DNA of 64,000 nucleotides, taken from NCBI GenBank assembly GCA_021202845.1, contig JAJQCF010000007.1, positions 22,847 to 86,846 on the forward strand, given 5' to 3'. Positions 1 through 8,589 of this stretch are shown here, piece after piece. Each line of letters begins with the position of its first letter. Positions within the stretch are counted from its first letter, which is position 1. The notes under the pieces are model-generated. The model did no database searches and was not told where the DNA came from. It saw only the letters and a list, made by a program, of their open reading frames with translations. The position numbers and the translations under genes were made by a program. The stretch comes from Oscillospiraceae bacterium. Its GTDB lineage: Bacteria; Bacillota; Clostridia; Oscillospirales; Oscillospiraceae.

Positions 1-2
1 TA

Positions 3-1649
3 GTCTGCGTCGTGCTGGTCGCGCTCGTCATAGGCGGCGCCGCGGGCGCGGTGGCGGTGAGGAACATAGACACGTTCTACCCCAAGGTGACGGTTGACGG
101 CATAGACATCGGCGGAATGAGCCTCACGGAGGCCGTCGCCGCCGTCAACGACGTGTACTCCGAGAGCGCGGACAACTCCGTGACGGTGCTGCTGCCTATG
201 GACAATACGCTTGTCGTCACCGCCGAGGACGCGGGAGTGGCCAAAAGTTCGGCGGAGATAGTGCGCTCCGCGTGGGACACCATGCGCGGCAGCAACGCGG
301 CGGCGGGGCTTGTTTCCTACCTCAAGTGCTGCTTTGTCGGCATGGATATCACGACGGACGATATAACCGAGATTGACGAGACGGCAGTCCGCGCAATGAT
401 TGAAAATGTTGTCTACGAGGTCAACCTTGCGCTGATGAATAATGACATGACGATAGGCGAGGACAGCATTGTCGTCGTCAAGGGCGCTTCGTCCATCACC
501 ATAGACACCGACGAGGTCTACGCCCTTGTGCGCGACGCCATTTTGAGCGGCTCTTTCGGCACTATAGAGTACGACGGTGTCATAAACGGCGATGAGCTGG
601 ATTTGCAGACCATATACGACACCGTGTGCTGCGAGCCGCAGGACGCGGAGTATGACCCCGAGACGGACTCCGTGACCGAGCACATAAACGGCATCAGCTT
701 CAGCATTGACGAGGCGCGCAGCGCGTGGGAGGCCGCCGACTACGGCGACGAGGTTGTGATACCGCTGACCGTTACCGAGCCGGAGGTCACGACGGAATAT
801 TTGGAGAGCATATTGTTTGCGGATTTGCTCAGCAGCAAGTCCACCAGCCTCTCCGGCAGCAGCTCCAACCGCATTGCCAACGTCACGCTGGCGGCTGAGA
901 GCTGCAACAATACAGTGCTCATGCCGGGCGAGCAGTTTGACTACAACACCACGCTGGGCGAGCGCACGGCGGAAAACGGCTATCTGGAGGCCGGAGCCTA
1001 CTCCAACGGCGAGACGGTTATGGAGTACGGCGGCGGCATATGCCAAGTGTCCTCCACAATCTACTACTGCGCGCTCTACGCCAATCTTACGATAAACTCC
1101 CGCACCTGCCACTACTTCCCCGTCAGCTACGTTCCCCCGGGACTGGACGCCACGGTGTCGTGGGGCGGGCCGGAGTTCAGGTTCACAAATAACCGCGATT
1201 ACCCGATAAGGATACTCTCTTGGGTGGAAAATGGTCAGGTCTACGTGGAGATTTGGGGCACGGACGTGGACGGCAGCTACGTGGAAATGACCTATGGCAC
1301 CGAAGCGGTATATGACAGTGAATACACGACTGTACAAGTCGGCTACAAGGCTTACACCTACCGCTCCGTCTACGACAGCAGCGGCACGCTGCTCTCCCGC
1401 AGCCTTGAGTCCAGCAGCTACTACCACTACCACGACGCTGACATAGACTGGCCGGAGGAGACCGCGGAGCCGACCGAGACGCCGACACCGACCGTGGAGC
1501 CGACGGAGACTCCGACGCCGACAGAGACACCCGCCGAGACTGAAACTCCCGCCGAGACAGAGACGGCAGCCACCGAGCCCGCGGAGACAACGCCGCCCAC
1601 GGACAGCGGCTCTGACATGGAAGTCGAGCCGACGACGCCGGTTGAATAA
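3..1649 (+). CDS. VanW family envelope protein (5' end outside window)
   Basis: Membrane-anchored or exported VanW-family protein; the biochemical role of the family is not established. The frame is already open at base 3 and its first codons encode part of a hydrophobic segment (VCVVLVALVIGG), so the true start lies before the window. The next ~230 residues look like the peptidoglycan-binding type-4 region that often precedes VanW. The VanW domain follows, with MPGEQFDYN and GGGICQVSSTIYY. The last ~65 residues are a Thr/Glu/Pro-rich tail of ETPTP and ETETPA repeats, probably a disordered wall-spanning linker. No LPxTG-type sorting signal is seen. metG starts 56 bases downstream on the same strand. 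Confidence 0.85.
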   Translation, partial: VCVVLVALVIGGAAGAVAVRNIDTFYPKVTVDGIDIGGMSLTEAVAAVNDVYSESADNSVTVLLPMDNTLVVTAEDAGVAKSSAEIVRSAWDTMRGSNAAAGLVSYLKCCFVGMDITTDDITEIDETAVRAMIENVVYEVNLALMNNDMTIGEDSIVVVKGASSITIDTDEVYALVRDAILSGSFGTIEYDGVINGDELDLQTIYDTVCCEPQDAEYDPETDSVTEHINGISFSIDEARSAWEAADYGDEVVIPLTVTEPEVTTEYLESILFADLLSSKSTSLSGSSSNRIANVTLAAESCNNTVLMPGEQFDYNTTLGERTAENGYLEAGAYSNGETVMEYGGGICQVSSTIYYCALYANLTINSRTCHYFPVSYVPPGLDATVSWGGPEFRFTNNRDYPIRILSWVENGQVYVEIWGTDVDGSYVEMTYGTEAVYDSEYTTVQVGYKAYTYRSVYDSSGTLLSRSLESSSYYHYHDADIDWPEETAEPTETPTPTVEPTETPTPTETPAETETPAETETAATEPAETTPPTDSGSDMEVEPTTPVE

Positions 1650-1705
1650 AACAGCAAACAGTGCCCGCGCACTGCGGAGAATATAAATGAGAGAGGAAGC
1701 ACAAC

Positions 1706-3646
1706 ATGGAGAAAAACACCTTTTACATCACAACGCCGATATACTACCCCTCGGACAAGCTGCACATAGGCCATGCCTACTGCACCGTTGCCACGGACGC
1801 CATTGCCCGCTACAAGCGGCTTCAGGGCTGCGACGTGCTGTTTTTGACCGGCACAGACGAGCATGGCCAGAAGATTGAGGACAAGGCCAAGGCCGCGGGA
1901 GTTACGCCGAAGGAGTTCGTTGACCGCATAGTTGCCGGTGAAAAGGGCGTGCTGGACCTGTGGAAGCTGATGAATATATCCAACGACCGCTTTATCCGCA
2001 CCACGGACGACTACCATGTTAAGGCAATTCAGCGCATTTTCCGCAAGATGCACGACAAGGGCGACATATACAAGGGCAAGTATGTCGGCAAGTACTGCAA
2101 GCCCTGCGAGAGCTTTTGGACGGAGACGCAGCTTGTGGACGGCAAGTGCCCAGACTGCGGCGGCGAGGTTCAGGACGCCGAGGAGGAGGCTTACTTCTTC
2201 CGCCTTTCCAAGTACGCCGACCGCGTGCAGCATTTGCTGGAGGACACGGACTTTTTAGAGCCGCGCAGCCGCGTACACGAGATGATAAATAACTTCATCA
2301 AGCCCGGCCTTGAGGACCTGTGCGTCAGCCGCACGAGCTTCACATGGGGCATACCCGTGGACTTCGACCCCGGCCACGTCGTCTATGTCTGGGTGGACGC
2401 GCTGTTCAACTACGTGACCGCTCTGGGCTACGAAAACGACAAGTATGACGACTACGAAAAATACTGGCCGGGCGTGAACATTGTGGGCAAGGAGATTGTG
2501 CGCTTCCACTCCATTATCTGGCCGGCCATGCTCATGAGTATGGAGATGCCGCTGCCGAAAAAGGTCTACGGCCACGGCTGGCTGCTGTTGGACGGAGGAA
2601 AAATGTCCAAGTCCAAGGGCAACGTGGTTGACCCCTACCAGCTCGCCGACCGCTACGGCGTGGACGCGCTGCGCTTTTTCCTGCTGCGTACATTCCCCTT
2701 CGGCTCAGACGGAACATTCTCCAACGAGCTGCTGATAAGCACAATAAACACCGACCTCGCCAACGACCTCGGCAACCTTGTCAGCCGCACGACGGCCATG
2801 ATTGTCAAGTACTTCGGCGGCACGCTCCCCGCGGAGCGCGAGGCCGGAACGGAGGACGCCGCGCTCATTGAAGTCGGCTCCGCCCTGCGCAAGAAGTACG
2901 CCGAGCAGATGGACAAGTTCCAGCTGCAAAACGGCATTGCCGAGGTGTTCCGCCTGCTCTCGCGCGCGAACAAGTATATTGACGAGACGGCGCCGTGGGT
3001 GCTGAGCCGCGACGAGACAAAGCGCGCGCGTCTGGCGTCAATCATGTACAATCTGCTGGAGGCCTGCCGCATTTCCGCGGTGCTGCTCACTCCAATAATG
3101 CCGGAGACCTGTGAAAAAATTCTTGACCGCATAGGCGCGCCCGCCGCCGCCCGCACATGGGAGAGCGTAGCCGCGTGGGGCGCAATGCCCGCCTGTGCCG
3201 CTGTCTCGGCGGGCGAGGCGCTGTTCCCGCGCATTGACGCCAAAAAAGAGCTGGAGGCGCTGGAAGCGCTGAACGCGCCGAGCGCACCCGCAGTGGAGCC
3301 CGTTTTGCCCGACGTCAGCATAGACGAGTTCGCCAAGTGCGATATGCGCGTCTGCAAGGTGCTGAAGTGCGAGGCCGTGAAGAAGAGCGAAAAGCTGCTG
3401 TGCTTCACCCTTGACGACGGCAGCGGCACCCCGCGCCAGATTCTTTCGGGAATCCACAAGTTCTACGAGCCTGAGACGCTGGTGGGCAAAACCGTTGTTG
3501 CCATTTTGAACCTCCCCGCGCGCAAGATGATGGGCAAGGAGTCCAACGGTATGCTGCTCTCCGCCGTGCGCGAGGAAAACGGCGAGGAAAAGCTGCACCT
3601 GCTTATGCTGGACGACTCCGTTCCCGCGGGCTACCGCCTCTGCTGA
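1706..3646 (+). CDS. metG: Methionyl-tRNA synthetase
   Basis: Cytoplasmic class I aminoacyl-tRNA synthetase that charges tRNA-Met; 646 residues, the normal length for the form with a C-terminal tRNA-binding domain. HIGH is at residues 20-23 and KMSKS at 299-303. Two CxxC pairs (131/134 and 148/151) form the zinc knuckle. The last ~100 residues are the EMAP/Trbp111-like OB fold, with ILSGI and SNGMLL. The ATG follows AGAGGAAG at good spacing. The 56-base gap after the vanW-like gene holds a small hairpin (AGTGC/GCACT) without a U-tract, so the two genes may be co-transcribed. Confidence 0.98.
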   Translation: MEKNTFYITTPIYYPSDKLHIGHAYCTVATDAIARYKRLQGCDVLFLTGTDEHGQKIEDKAKAAGVTPKEFVDRIVAGEKGVLDLWKLMNISNDRFIRTTDDYHVKAIQRIFRKMHDKGDIYKGKYVGKYCKPCESFWTETQLVDGKCPDCGGEVQDAEEEAYFFRLSKYADRVQHLLEDTDFLEPRSRVHEMINNFIKPGLEDLCVSRTSFTWGIPVDFDPGHVVYVWVDALFNYVTALGYENDKYDDYEKYWPGVNIVGKEIVRFHSIIWPAMLMSMEMPLPKKVYGHGWLLLDGGKMSKSKGNVVDPYQLADRYGVDALRFFLLRTFPFGSDGTFSNELLISTINTDLANDLGNLVSRTTAMIVKYFGGTLPAEREAGTEDAALIEVGSALRKKYAEQMDKFQLQNGIAEVFRLLSRANKYIDETAPWVLSRDETKRARLASIMYNLLEACRISAVLLTPIMPETCEKILDRIGAPAAARTWESVAAWGAMPACAAVSAGEALFPRIDAKKELEALEALNAPSAPAVEPVLPDVSIDEFAKCDMRVCKVLKCEAVKKSEKLLCFTLDDGSGTPRQILSGIHKFYEPETLVGKTVVAILNLPARKMMGKESNGMLLSAVREENGEEKLHLLMLDDSVPAGYRLC

Positions 3647-3705
3647 CAGTAAATTTCTCGGATATTTCGCCTGTCCCCGTCTTTACGGACTATCATTGCG
3701 TCAAA

Positions 3706-4116
3706 CTATTGCCGCCCATGCCAAAAACGGCACGGGCGGTAATTCGGTAAAATGAGGTCAGTCGGCATATTGACTGCTGCGGAGAGCTCACTGACAAAGT
3801 CCACGACTACCGGAACCGGTGTATCAAGGACTGTTCCGCTTTCAGCAATCAAGTATATCTCCACCTCCGCAATTTGCTCGCTGTGTATTCTTGAAACCGT
3901 CTGGAGAAAGGAGACGTCCTCCTCCAACTTGTCCACCCTGTCGCCGGAGACCATCTTGTCCCATATCATCTGCTGCTCCTCGGCCAGAATGTTGAACTTG
4001 GGCATAATTTCTGATTCAGAGTACGCCATCATGCGGTTTTCCGAAGCGCTTATCTTGCCGTCCATAAACCCGTTCTTGGCAACAAAAATCTCTCCGGCTG
4101 CTTGGCTGATTTGCAA
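3706..4116 (-). pseudogene. Remnant of a coiled-coil hypothetical protein
   Basis: This 136-codon minus-strand frame is the only sizeable ORF between metG and marR. Its middle (KFNILAEEQQMIW, then a DKLEEDVSFLQT stretch) resembles small coiled-coil hypothetical proteins common in Clostridia. It has no convincing start: the only upstream candidate is a TTG four codons after an in-frame TAG, with no ribosome binding site. Its C-terminal codons are simply the hairpin at 3709-3742. The region is more AT-rich than its neighbours. A decayed, transferred gene fits best; a short expressed gene starting at an internal ATG cannot be excluded. Confidence 0.35.
3709..3742. terminator. Imperfect hairpin after metG
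   Basis: A 14-bp arm pair (TTGCCGCCCATGCC with GGCACGGGCGGTAA) with one mismatch and one G-U pair closes a 6-base loop, 63 bases after the metG stop. Neither flank has a U-tract, so it is a weak or factor-assisted terminator at best. It overlaps the last codons of the minus-strand ORF described next. Confidence 0.4.
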
Positions 4117-4222
4117 ATCTGACAGCTAAACAGCCAAAAATTTAGTGAATACTGCAATTTATTTAGGCGTCTCGCACAAAACGGACGCTTAATTTTTTTA
4201 CGCACCGCACTTGCTGTTTGTG

Positions 4223-4251
4223 TTTACAAATATGCAGGGGAGTGGTAAAAT
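4223..4251 (+). promoter_or_regulatory. SigA-type promoter of marR
   Basis: TTTACA (4223-4228), a 17-base spacer and TAAAAT (4246-4251) each match the vegetative consensus at five of six positions. It lies 42 bases before the marR ATG. Confidence 0.75.
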
Positions 4252-4255
4252 AATA

Positions 4256-4269
4256 TACAACAGGTTGTA
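4256..4269. promoter_or_regulatory. Palindromic operator, probably MarR autoregulation
   Basis: TACAAC-AG-GTTGTA is a perfect 6+2+6 palindrome covering the expected transcription start, 4 bases after the -10 box of the marR promoter. Its size and place suit a MarR-dimer operator for self-repression. The link to this regulator is inferred from position. Confidence 0.6.
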
Positions 4270-4292
4270 CATTTTTCAAGAGAGTGCGCATT

Positions 4293-4724
4293 ATGGAAAA
4301 CAAGGACAACGAAGTATTTTTAACCACAAGAAAGCTGCTGCGCATAGGCAGACTGCTGCTGAACGTGCGCGGCGGGCACCTCAAGCCGCTTGGCATAACG
4401 GCGGGTCAGTCGGAAACCATGATGTTTTTTGACAAGAACGACGGCGCGACGGTCAGCGCGCTGAAGACCCACCTTGCAATAAGTCATCAGGCGGCGAGAA
4501 ATTTAGTGGAGCGGCTCAAGCAGCGGGGCTACCTGACGGCAACGGTGTCGGCGGAGGACGGCCGTGAGCGCCCCGTGCATTTGACGGCCGAGGGGCGCGA
4601 GCTGTGCGAAATCCTCAAGAAAAACGGCACCGTCGCGGGCGGAGAGCTGCTGCTGTGCCTCTCGCGCGAGGAGCTGCACACGCTCAATGAGCTGCTGGAC
4701 AAGGTGGAGACCGGTTTGGGCTGA
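4293..4724 (+). CDS. MarR-family transcriptional regulator
   Basis: Dimeric winged-helix repressor of about 143 residues, the usual MarR size. The recognition region is around SALKTHLAISHQAARNLVERL and the wing around SAEDGRERPVHLT. The ATG at 4293 is preferred over the in-frame GTG at 4284, because the AGAGAG ribosome binding site overlaps that GTG and sits 8 bases before the ATG. A palindrome in its promoter suggests autoregulation. The membrane protein gene 30 bases downstream is probably in the same transcript and may be its target. The ligand is unknown. Confidence 0.85.
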   Translation: MENKDNEVFLTTRKLLRIGRLLLNVRGGHLKPLGITAGQSETMMFFDKNDGATVSALKTHLAISHQAARNLVERLKQRGYLTATVSAEDGRERPVHLTAEGRELCEILKKNGTVAGGELLLCLSREELHTLNELLDKVETGLG

Positions 4725-4754
4725 ACGTCATAGCGCAGAGGGAGGGCGCTTGCT

Positions 4755-5408
4755 ATGTGCGGAAAGGAACGGGTAAAGCGTTACGCTGTGCTGCTCGCGG
4801 GGCTGCTGATATGCGCGTTCGGCGTGGCGCTTATAACAAAGGCGTCGCTGGGAACCTCGCCGAGCGTTGCCATTTCTTACAGTCTGTCGCTTGTTTTTGA
4901 TAACATATCGCTCGGCACATGGCTTGTAATTTATCAGGCGGCGCTTATTACGGCGGAGATAATCATGCTGCGGCGGCAGACAAGGGCGGACGACATTATC
5001 GTGCAGGCGGTACTGGCGGTCACATTCGGCTATCTGGTGGACTTCTTTATGCTGCTCCTCGGCGGGCTGGAGCCGGTTTCGTACTTGGCGAAGCTGATTT
5101 TCCTGCTGCTGGGCTGCGCGGTTATGGCCTTCGGCATATACATAGAGCTTATTGCCGACGTGGGAATGCTGTCCTACGACGCATTTGTCCGCGTGACCGC
5201 CAAACTGCTGAAAAAGGACTACGGCAAGGTGCGGACGGCCATAGACGTGACCTTTGTCGCCATTGCGGCGGCGATTGGCCTTGTGTTTGAACGCAAGCTG
5301 CTCGGTGTGCGCGAGGGCACGATTATCGCCGCCATAGTCGCGGGGCAAATGGTCAGGGTGTACACACGTCTCTTCCGCGGCCTGCCGAAGCGGATTTTTC
5401 GTACTTGA
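4755..5408 (+). CDS. YczE/YitT-like integral membrane protein
   Basis: Membrane protein of 217 residues with about five or six hydrophobic segments and the N-terminal pattern FGVALITKASLGTSP typical of the YczE (DUF6198) group. Members are thought to be transport-related or regulatory, but no substrate is established. GGAGGG precedes the ATG by 8 bases. It follows marR by 30 bases and is followed by a strong terminator, so marR and this gene form a two-gene operon in which the MarR protein likely controls its expression. Confidence 0.75.
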   Translation: MCGKERVKRYAVLLAGLLICAFGVALITKASLGTSPSVAISYSLSLVFDNISLGTWLVIYQAALITAEIIMLRRQTRADDIIVQAVLAVTFGYLVDFFMLLLGGLEPVSYLAKLIFLLLGCAVMAFGIYIELIADVGMLSYDAFVRVTAKLLKKDYGKVRTAIDVTFVAIAAAIGLVFERKLLGVREGTIIAAIVAGQMVRVYTRLFRGLPKRIFRT

Positions 5409-5429
5409 GTGAGATATAAATAACGTCAG

Positions 5430-5480
5430 CGCGCTGCCTCGGAACGGTTTTGCAAAGCCGTGATGGGGCGGCGCGTTTTT
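5430..5480 (+). terminator. Terminator of the marR-yczE operon
   Basis: CGCGCTGCCTC (5430-5440) pairs with GGGGCGGCGCG (5465-5475) through 11 bp including two G-U pairs. An inner helix of ACGGTTT with AAAGCCGT stacks inside it, and TTTTT follows. This is a two-part intrinsic terminator. Confidence 0.8.
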
Positions 5481-5546
5481 GCGCTCACTTTGCAGTCATA
5501 AAGCCGCGTGCGGCGGAATATGATAGCTGCAAAGGGAGGAGTGGAC

Positions 5547-6395
5547 ATGCATTCTGGATTATTATCTGCGGCGGCGCTCCTGCCGCCGGAGCTGGCCGAC
5601 GCGCTGGGGCGCTTGGGCGGACTGGAGCGCTGCGAGGAAATACGTCTGCGCTGCGGCAGACGGCCCTCGGCGCGCATAGACGGGCAGGAGCGGCCGTTTC
5701 ACGCAGAGCGGACGGGGCGGCGCTGGCTGGACTACACGCTGAACGCCGCCACGCGCTCATCGTTCCACACCTATGCGGGGCAGCTGCGCGAGGGCTTTGT
5801 CTGCACGGCGGAGGGCGTGCGCGTGGGAGTGTGCGGCAGCGCGGCGGACGGTGCAATCTGCGCCGTGCGCGACGTGACGGGCATTGCCATCCGTGTGCCG
5901 CGTCAGGTGAGGGAGGCGGGCGCAGCGGCTGCGGAGCGCATTGTTGCCGAGGGAGTCTCCGCGCTCATCATCTCGCCGCCGGGCGGAGGCAAGACAACAT
6001 TCCTGCGCGAGCTGATACGCCGCGCCTCGGACGCGGGCAGGCGCGTGGCCGCGGCGGACGAGCGCGGGGAGCTGGCGGGGGAGGGCTTTGACCTCGGCCG
6101 CTGCACGGACGTTATGAGCTTCATGCCCAAGGCGCGGGCGGCTGTGCTTATGCTGCGCGCCATGAGCCCCGACATTGTGGCTATGGACGAGCTGACCGCG
6201 CCGGGCGACGCGGAGGCGGCGCTGGGCTGCTTCGGCTGCGGCGTGGGGGTATACGCAACGGCGCACGCGGGCAGCTTGGAGGAGCTGCGCCGCCGCAGCG
6301 TGTACCGCCCGCTGCTGGAGTGCGGCGCGTTCGGGGCGCTGGTGGTAATATCCGGCGTCGGCACGGCAAGGCACTATGAGGTGCAGCGGCTGTGA
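5547..6395 (+). CDS. spoIIIAA: Stage III sporulation ATPase SpoIIIAA
   Basis: Secretion-type ATPase thought to power the SpoIIIA-SpoIIQ channel between mother cell and forespore. About 282 residues; P-loop PPGGGKTT at ~144-151, followed by the AADERGEL segment and ARAAVLMLRAMSPDIVAMDEL, the Walker B region. The ATG at 5547 is chosen because AAAGGGAGGAG lies just before it; upstream in-frame starts lack a site. It is the first gene of the eight-gene operon. A weak SigE-like pair (TCATAAA, 14 bases, AATATGAT) precedes it at about 5496-5524. Confidence 0.93.
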   Translation: MHSGLLSAAALLPPELADALGRLGGLERCEEIRLRCGRRPSARIDGQERPFHAERTGRRWLDYTLNAATRSSFHTYAGQLREGFVCTAEGVRVGVCGSAADGAICAVRDVTGIAIRVPRQVREAGAAAAERIVAEGVSALIISPPGGGKTTFLRELIRRASDAGRRVAAADERGELAGEGFDLGRCTDVMSFMPKARAAVLMLRAMSPDIVAMDELTAPGDAEAALGCFGCGVGVYATAHAGSLEELRRRSVYRPLLECGAFGALVVISGVGTARHYEVQRL

Positions 6396-6892
6396 CGGGG
6401 CATGTTTTGGGCGCGGCGCTCGTGACGGCCTCGGGAGCGTTCGCGGGAGTTCGCGCGGCGGCGTCGCTGCGCCGAGACACCGAGCGCCTGCGCCGATTGG
6501 AGAGCGCCCTCGGTCTGGCGGCCTGCGAGCTCTCCGTGCGCTCCACGCCGCTGCCGGAGCTGTTCGAGCTTTTGGCGGCGGCGAGCGAGGCGGAGACTTC
6601 GGAAATGTTCGCCCGCGCCGCGCTGATGCTGGAGACTTTGCCCGTTTCCAAGGCGTGGGACGCGGCGGTGCGCGCGGCAGAAATCCCCGCCGAGGCCAAG
6701 CGGATTTTGCTGCCGCTGGGTCAGGTTCTCGGCTCCTGCGGCGCGGAAAAGCAAGGGGCGGAGCTGGAGCTGGCGCGCCGCAGCCTCCGCGTGCTGCTGG
6801 ACGAGGCGCGCAGCAAGCAGGCGCGGCAGAGCAAGGTATATCCGGCGCTGGGGCTGTGCTTTGGGGCCATAACTGCCGTAATGCTTTTTTGA
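6392..6892 (+). CDS. spoIIIAB: Stage III sporulation protein SpoIIIAB
   Basis: Membrane protein of 166 residues with one hydrophobic segment at each end and a helical middle, as in GspF-like SpoIIIAB. It probably anchors the SpoIIIAA ATPase to the mother-cell membrane. The GTG start overlaps the spoIIIAA stop (GTGA), so translation is coupled. The conserved LGxxLGxxx-type middle is seen as LPLGQVLGSCGAEKQGAELE. Confidence 0.88.
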   Translation: MTGHVLGAALVTASGAFAGVRAAASLRRDTERLRRLESALGLAACELSVRSTPLPELFELLAAASEAETSEMFARAALMLETLPVSKAWDAAVRAAEIPAEAKRILLPLGQVLGSCGAEKQGAELELARRSLRVLLDEARSKQARQSKVYPALGLCFGAITAVMLF

Positions 6893-6926
6893 ACAGCCGC
6901 GGCGGCAGCCGTGAATTGGAGTACAT

Positions 6927-7121
6927 ATGGATATTGATTTGATTTTCAAGATAGCGGCCGTGGGCATTCTCGTGTCCGTGCTGAACATTCTGCTCTCCCG
7001 TTCGGGCAGGGACGAGCAGGCGCTTATGGTGACAATAGCGGGACTTGTCTGCGTGCTGGTGATTATTGTGCAGGAGATAAGCGAGCTTTTTGCGCTGATA
7101 AAGGAGCTGTTCGGGCTGTGA
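6927..7121 (+). CDS. spoIIIAC: Stage III sporulation protein SpoIIIAC
   Basis: Small 64-residue protein with two membrane helices joined by a short polar loop (SRSGRDEQA), the normal size for SpoIIIAC. It is a membrane component of the feeding-tube complex. The start begins MDIDLIFKIAAVG. The gap after spoIIIAB is 34 bases. It overlaps spoIIIAD by 4 bases. Confidence 0.93.
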   Translation: MDIDLIFKIAAVGILVSVLNILLSRSGRDEQALMVTIAGLVCVLVIIVQEISELFALIKELFGL

Positions 7122-7507
7122 CGGACATTGTGGCAAAGGTCTGCGCTTTGGCGGCGTTCGGCACTCTTGCGGCGCTGCTTATAAGGCGCACGAACCCCGA
7201 AACAGGGCTGGCGCTGCAGCTTGCCGTTTGCGCCGCGGTGCTGTTCGCGGGCGCGCGGCTGCTGGAGCCGGTGACGGAGCTCATGCGCGAGGCCAAGGCA
7301 CTGACGGGACTTTCCGAGGCGGTGTTCGCGCCGGTCGTGAAGTGCATATTCATAGCCCTCTTTTCCCGCTGTGCCGCCGACGTCTGCCGCGACGGGGGAC
7401 AGAGCGCGCTGGCGGGGACGGTGGAGACGGTGGCCGCGATTGGCGCGCTCTACTGCGCTCTGCCGCTCATTGCTACGCTGCTGGATATGCTGGGAGAACT
7501 GCTGTGA
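7118..7507 (+). CDS. spoIIIAD: Stage III sporulation protein SpoIIIAD
   Basis: Membrane protein of 129 residues with several hydrophobic helices, related in fold to SpoIIIAC and a bit over twice its length. It begins with a GTG overlapping the spoIIIAC stop and ends overlapping the spoIIIAE GTG, a run of coupled genes. It is part of the SpoIIIA channel in the mother-cell membrane. Confidence 0.92.
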   Translation: MTDIVAKVCALAAFGTLAALLIRRTNPETGLALQLAVCAAVLFAGARLLEPVTELMREAKALTGLSEAVFAPVVKCIFIALFSRCAADVCRDGGQSALAGTVETVAAIGALYCALPLIATLLDMLGELL

Positions 7508-8589
7508 GGGCGCTGACGCTGCTGGCCGCCGCGCTCTTGGCGCTGCTTGCGCTCTGCCCGAGCGCCTTTGCCGAGGGGCTGGCGGACGAGCTGGATACGG
7601 AAAGCCTCGTCTCCGCGCTGCCGGCGGAGGCGGCGGAGGCTCTGGACGGCGTCTCTCCGCTGGACACCGGCGACGGCGCGCTGGACGCAGTTGCGGACTA
7701 CGCCCTCGGCGCGCTGGGCAGCGTTATTGCGGACGCTGCGGGCAACGTGCTGCGGGTCATGGCGGTGGCAATACTCTGCTCGGCTGTCTCCGGCGCTGCG
7801 GGCAGCGGCGCGGGCTGGGTAACGCTGGGCGGCGTGGCCGCCGTTGCCGTGCTCTGTCTCGGCGATGTGAACTCGTTCGCGGCAATGGGGCGGGAGACGG
7901 TGGAGAGCATAAGCGCATTTTCCAAGACGCTGCTGCCCATGCTCTGCACCGCGGCGGCGGTCTCGGGCACCGGCGGCTCCGCGGCGGCGAAGTACGCGGC
8001 GACGGAGATGTTTTTGCAGCTGCTGACGGCGCTGGCGGAGCAGGTCGTGTTCCCGCTCATTTGTGCCTACGCCGCGGCGGTCACGGCCTCGTGCGCCTTT
8101 TCCGACGGGCGCATGGAGGGCGTGGTGCGGCTGATGAAGCGCTGCTGCCGCACGCTGCTTGTGGGGCTTGTGAGCATATTCACGGCCTATCTCAGTCTCA
8201 GCGGATTAGTGGCGTCGTCAACCGACGCCGTGGCGGTGAAGGCGGCAAAGGCGGCCATTTCCACCCTCCTGCCTGTGGTCGGCTCCGCCGCGTCGGGCGC
8301 TGCGGGCGCAGTGCTGGCGGGTGCAGGAGTGATAAAAAGCGCCGTCGGAGCTTTTGGGCTGGCGGCGGTGCTGGCGATATGCACAGTGCCGTTTTTGCGT
8401 CTCGGCGCGTGCTATCTGCTTTTTAAGGCGGCGGCCGCGCTCTCCTCGGCGATGGCGGGCGCGCGCATAGGCAGGCTCATAGACGGAATAGCGGACGTCT
8501 ACGGCATGATACTCGGCTTGGTGGGAGCGGCGGCGCTATTCCTGTTCTTTGGTGTTTATTCCATAGTGAGGACGGTGGTCAGCGTATGA
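7504..8589 (+). CDS. spoIIIAE: Stage III sporulation protein SpoIIIAE
   Basis: Polytopic membrane protein of about 361 residues. It starts with a signal-like segment (LLAAALLALLALCPSAFAEG) and continues with multiple helices typical of SpoIIIAE. The frame is open far upstream of the gene, but the GTG at 7504 overlapping the spoIIIAD stop gives the expected N-terminus and signal peptide, so that start is used. Its last codons overlap spoIIIAF (ATGA). Confidence 0.92.
   Translation: MRALTLLAAALLALLALCPSAFAEGLADELDTESLVSALPAEAAEALDGVSPLDTGDGALDAVADYALGALGSVIADAAGNVLRVMAVAILCSAVSGAAGSGAGWVTLGGVAAVAVLCLGDVNSFAAMGRETVESISAFSKTLLPMLCTAAAVSGTGGSAAAKYAATEMFLQLLTALAEQVVFPLICAYAAAVTASCAFSDGRMEGVVRLMKRCCRTLLVGLVSIFTAYLSLSGLVASSTDAVAVKAAKAAISTLLPVVGSAASGAAGAVLAGAGVIKSAVGAFGLAAVLAICTVPFLRLGACYLLFKAAAALSSAMAGARIGRLIDGIADVYGMILGLVGAAALFLFFGVYSIVRTVVSV

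Noticed and set aside
3752..4129. 125-codon plus-strand ORF between metG and marR
   Set aside because: Ser/Thr/Leu-rich antisense frame with no ribosome binding site; the minus frame has the better, though broken, similarity.
4284..4292. GTG start for marR
   Set aside because: It overlaps the AGAGAG ribosome binding site of the ATG at 4293.
5757..7136. 459-codon minus-strand ORF over spoIIIAA-AC
   Set aside because: Arg/Ala/Pro-rich shadow of GC-rich genes; no ribosome binding site and overlaps clearly recognised sporulation genes.
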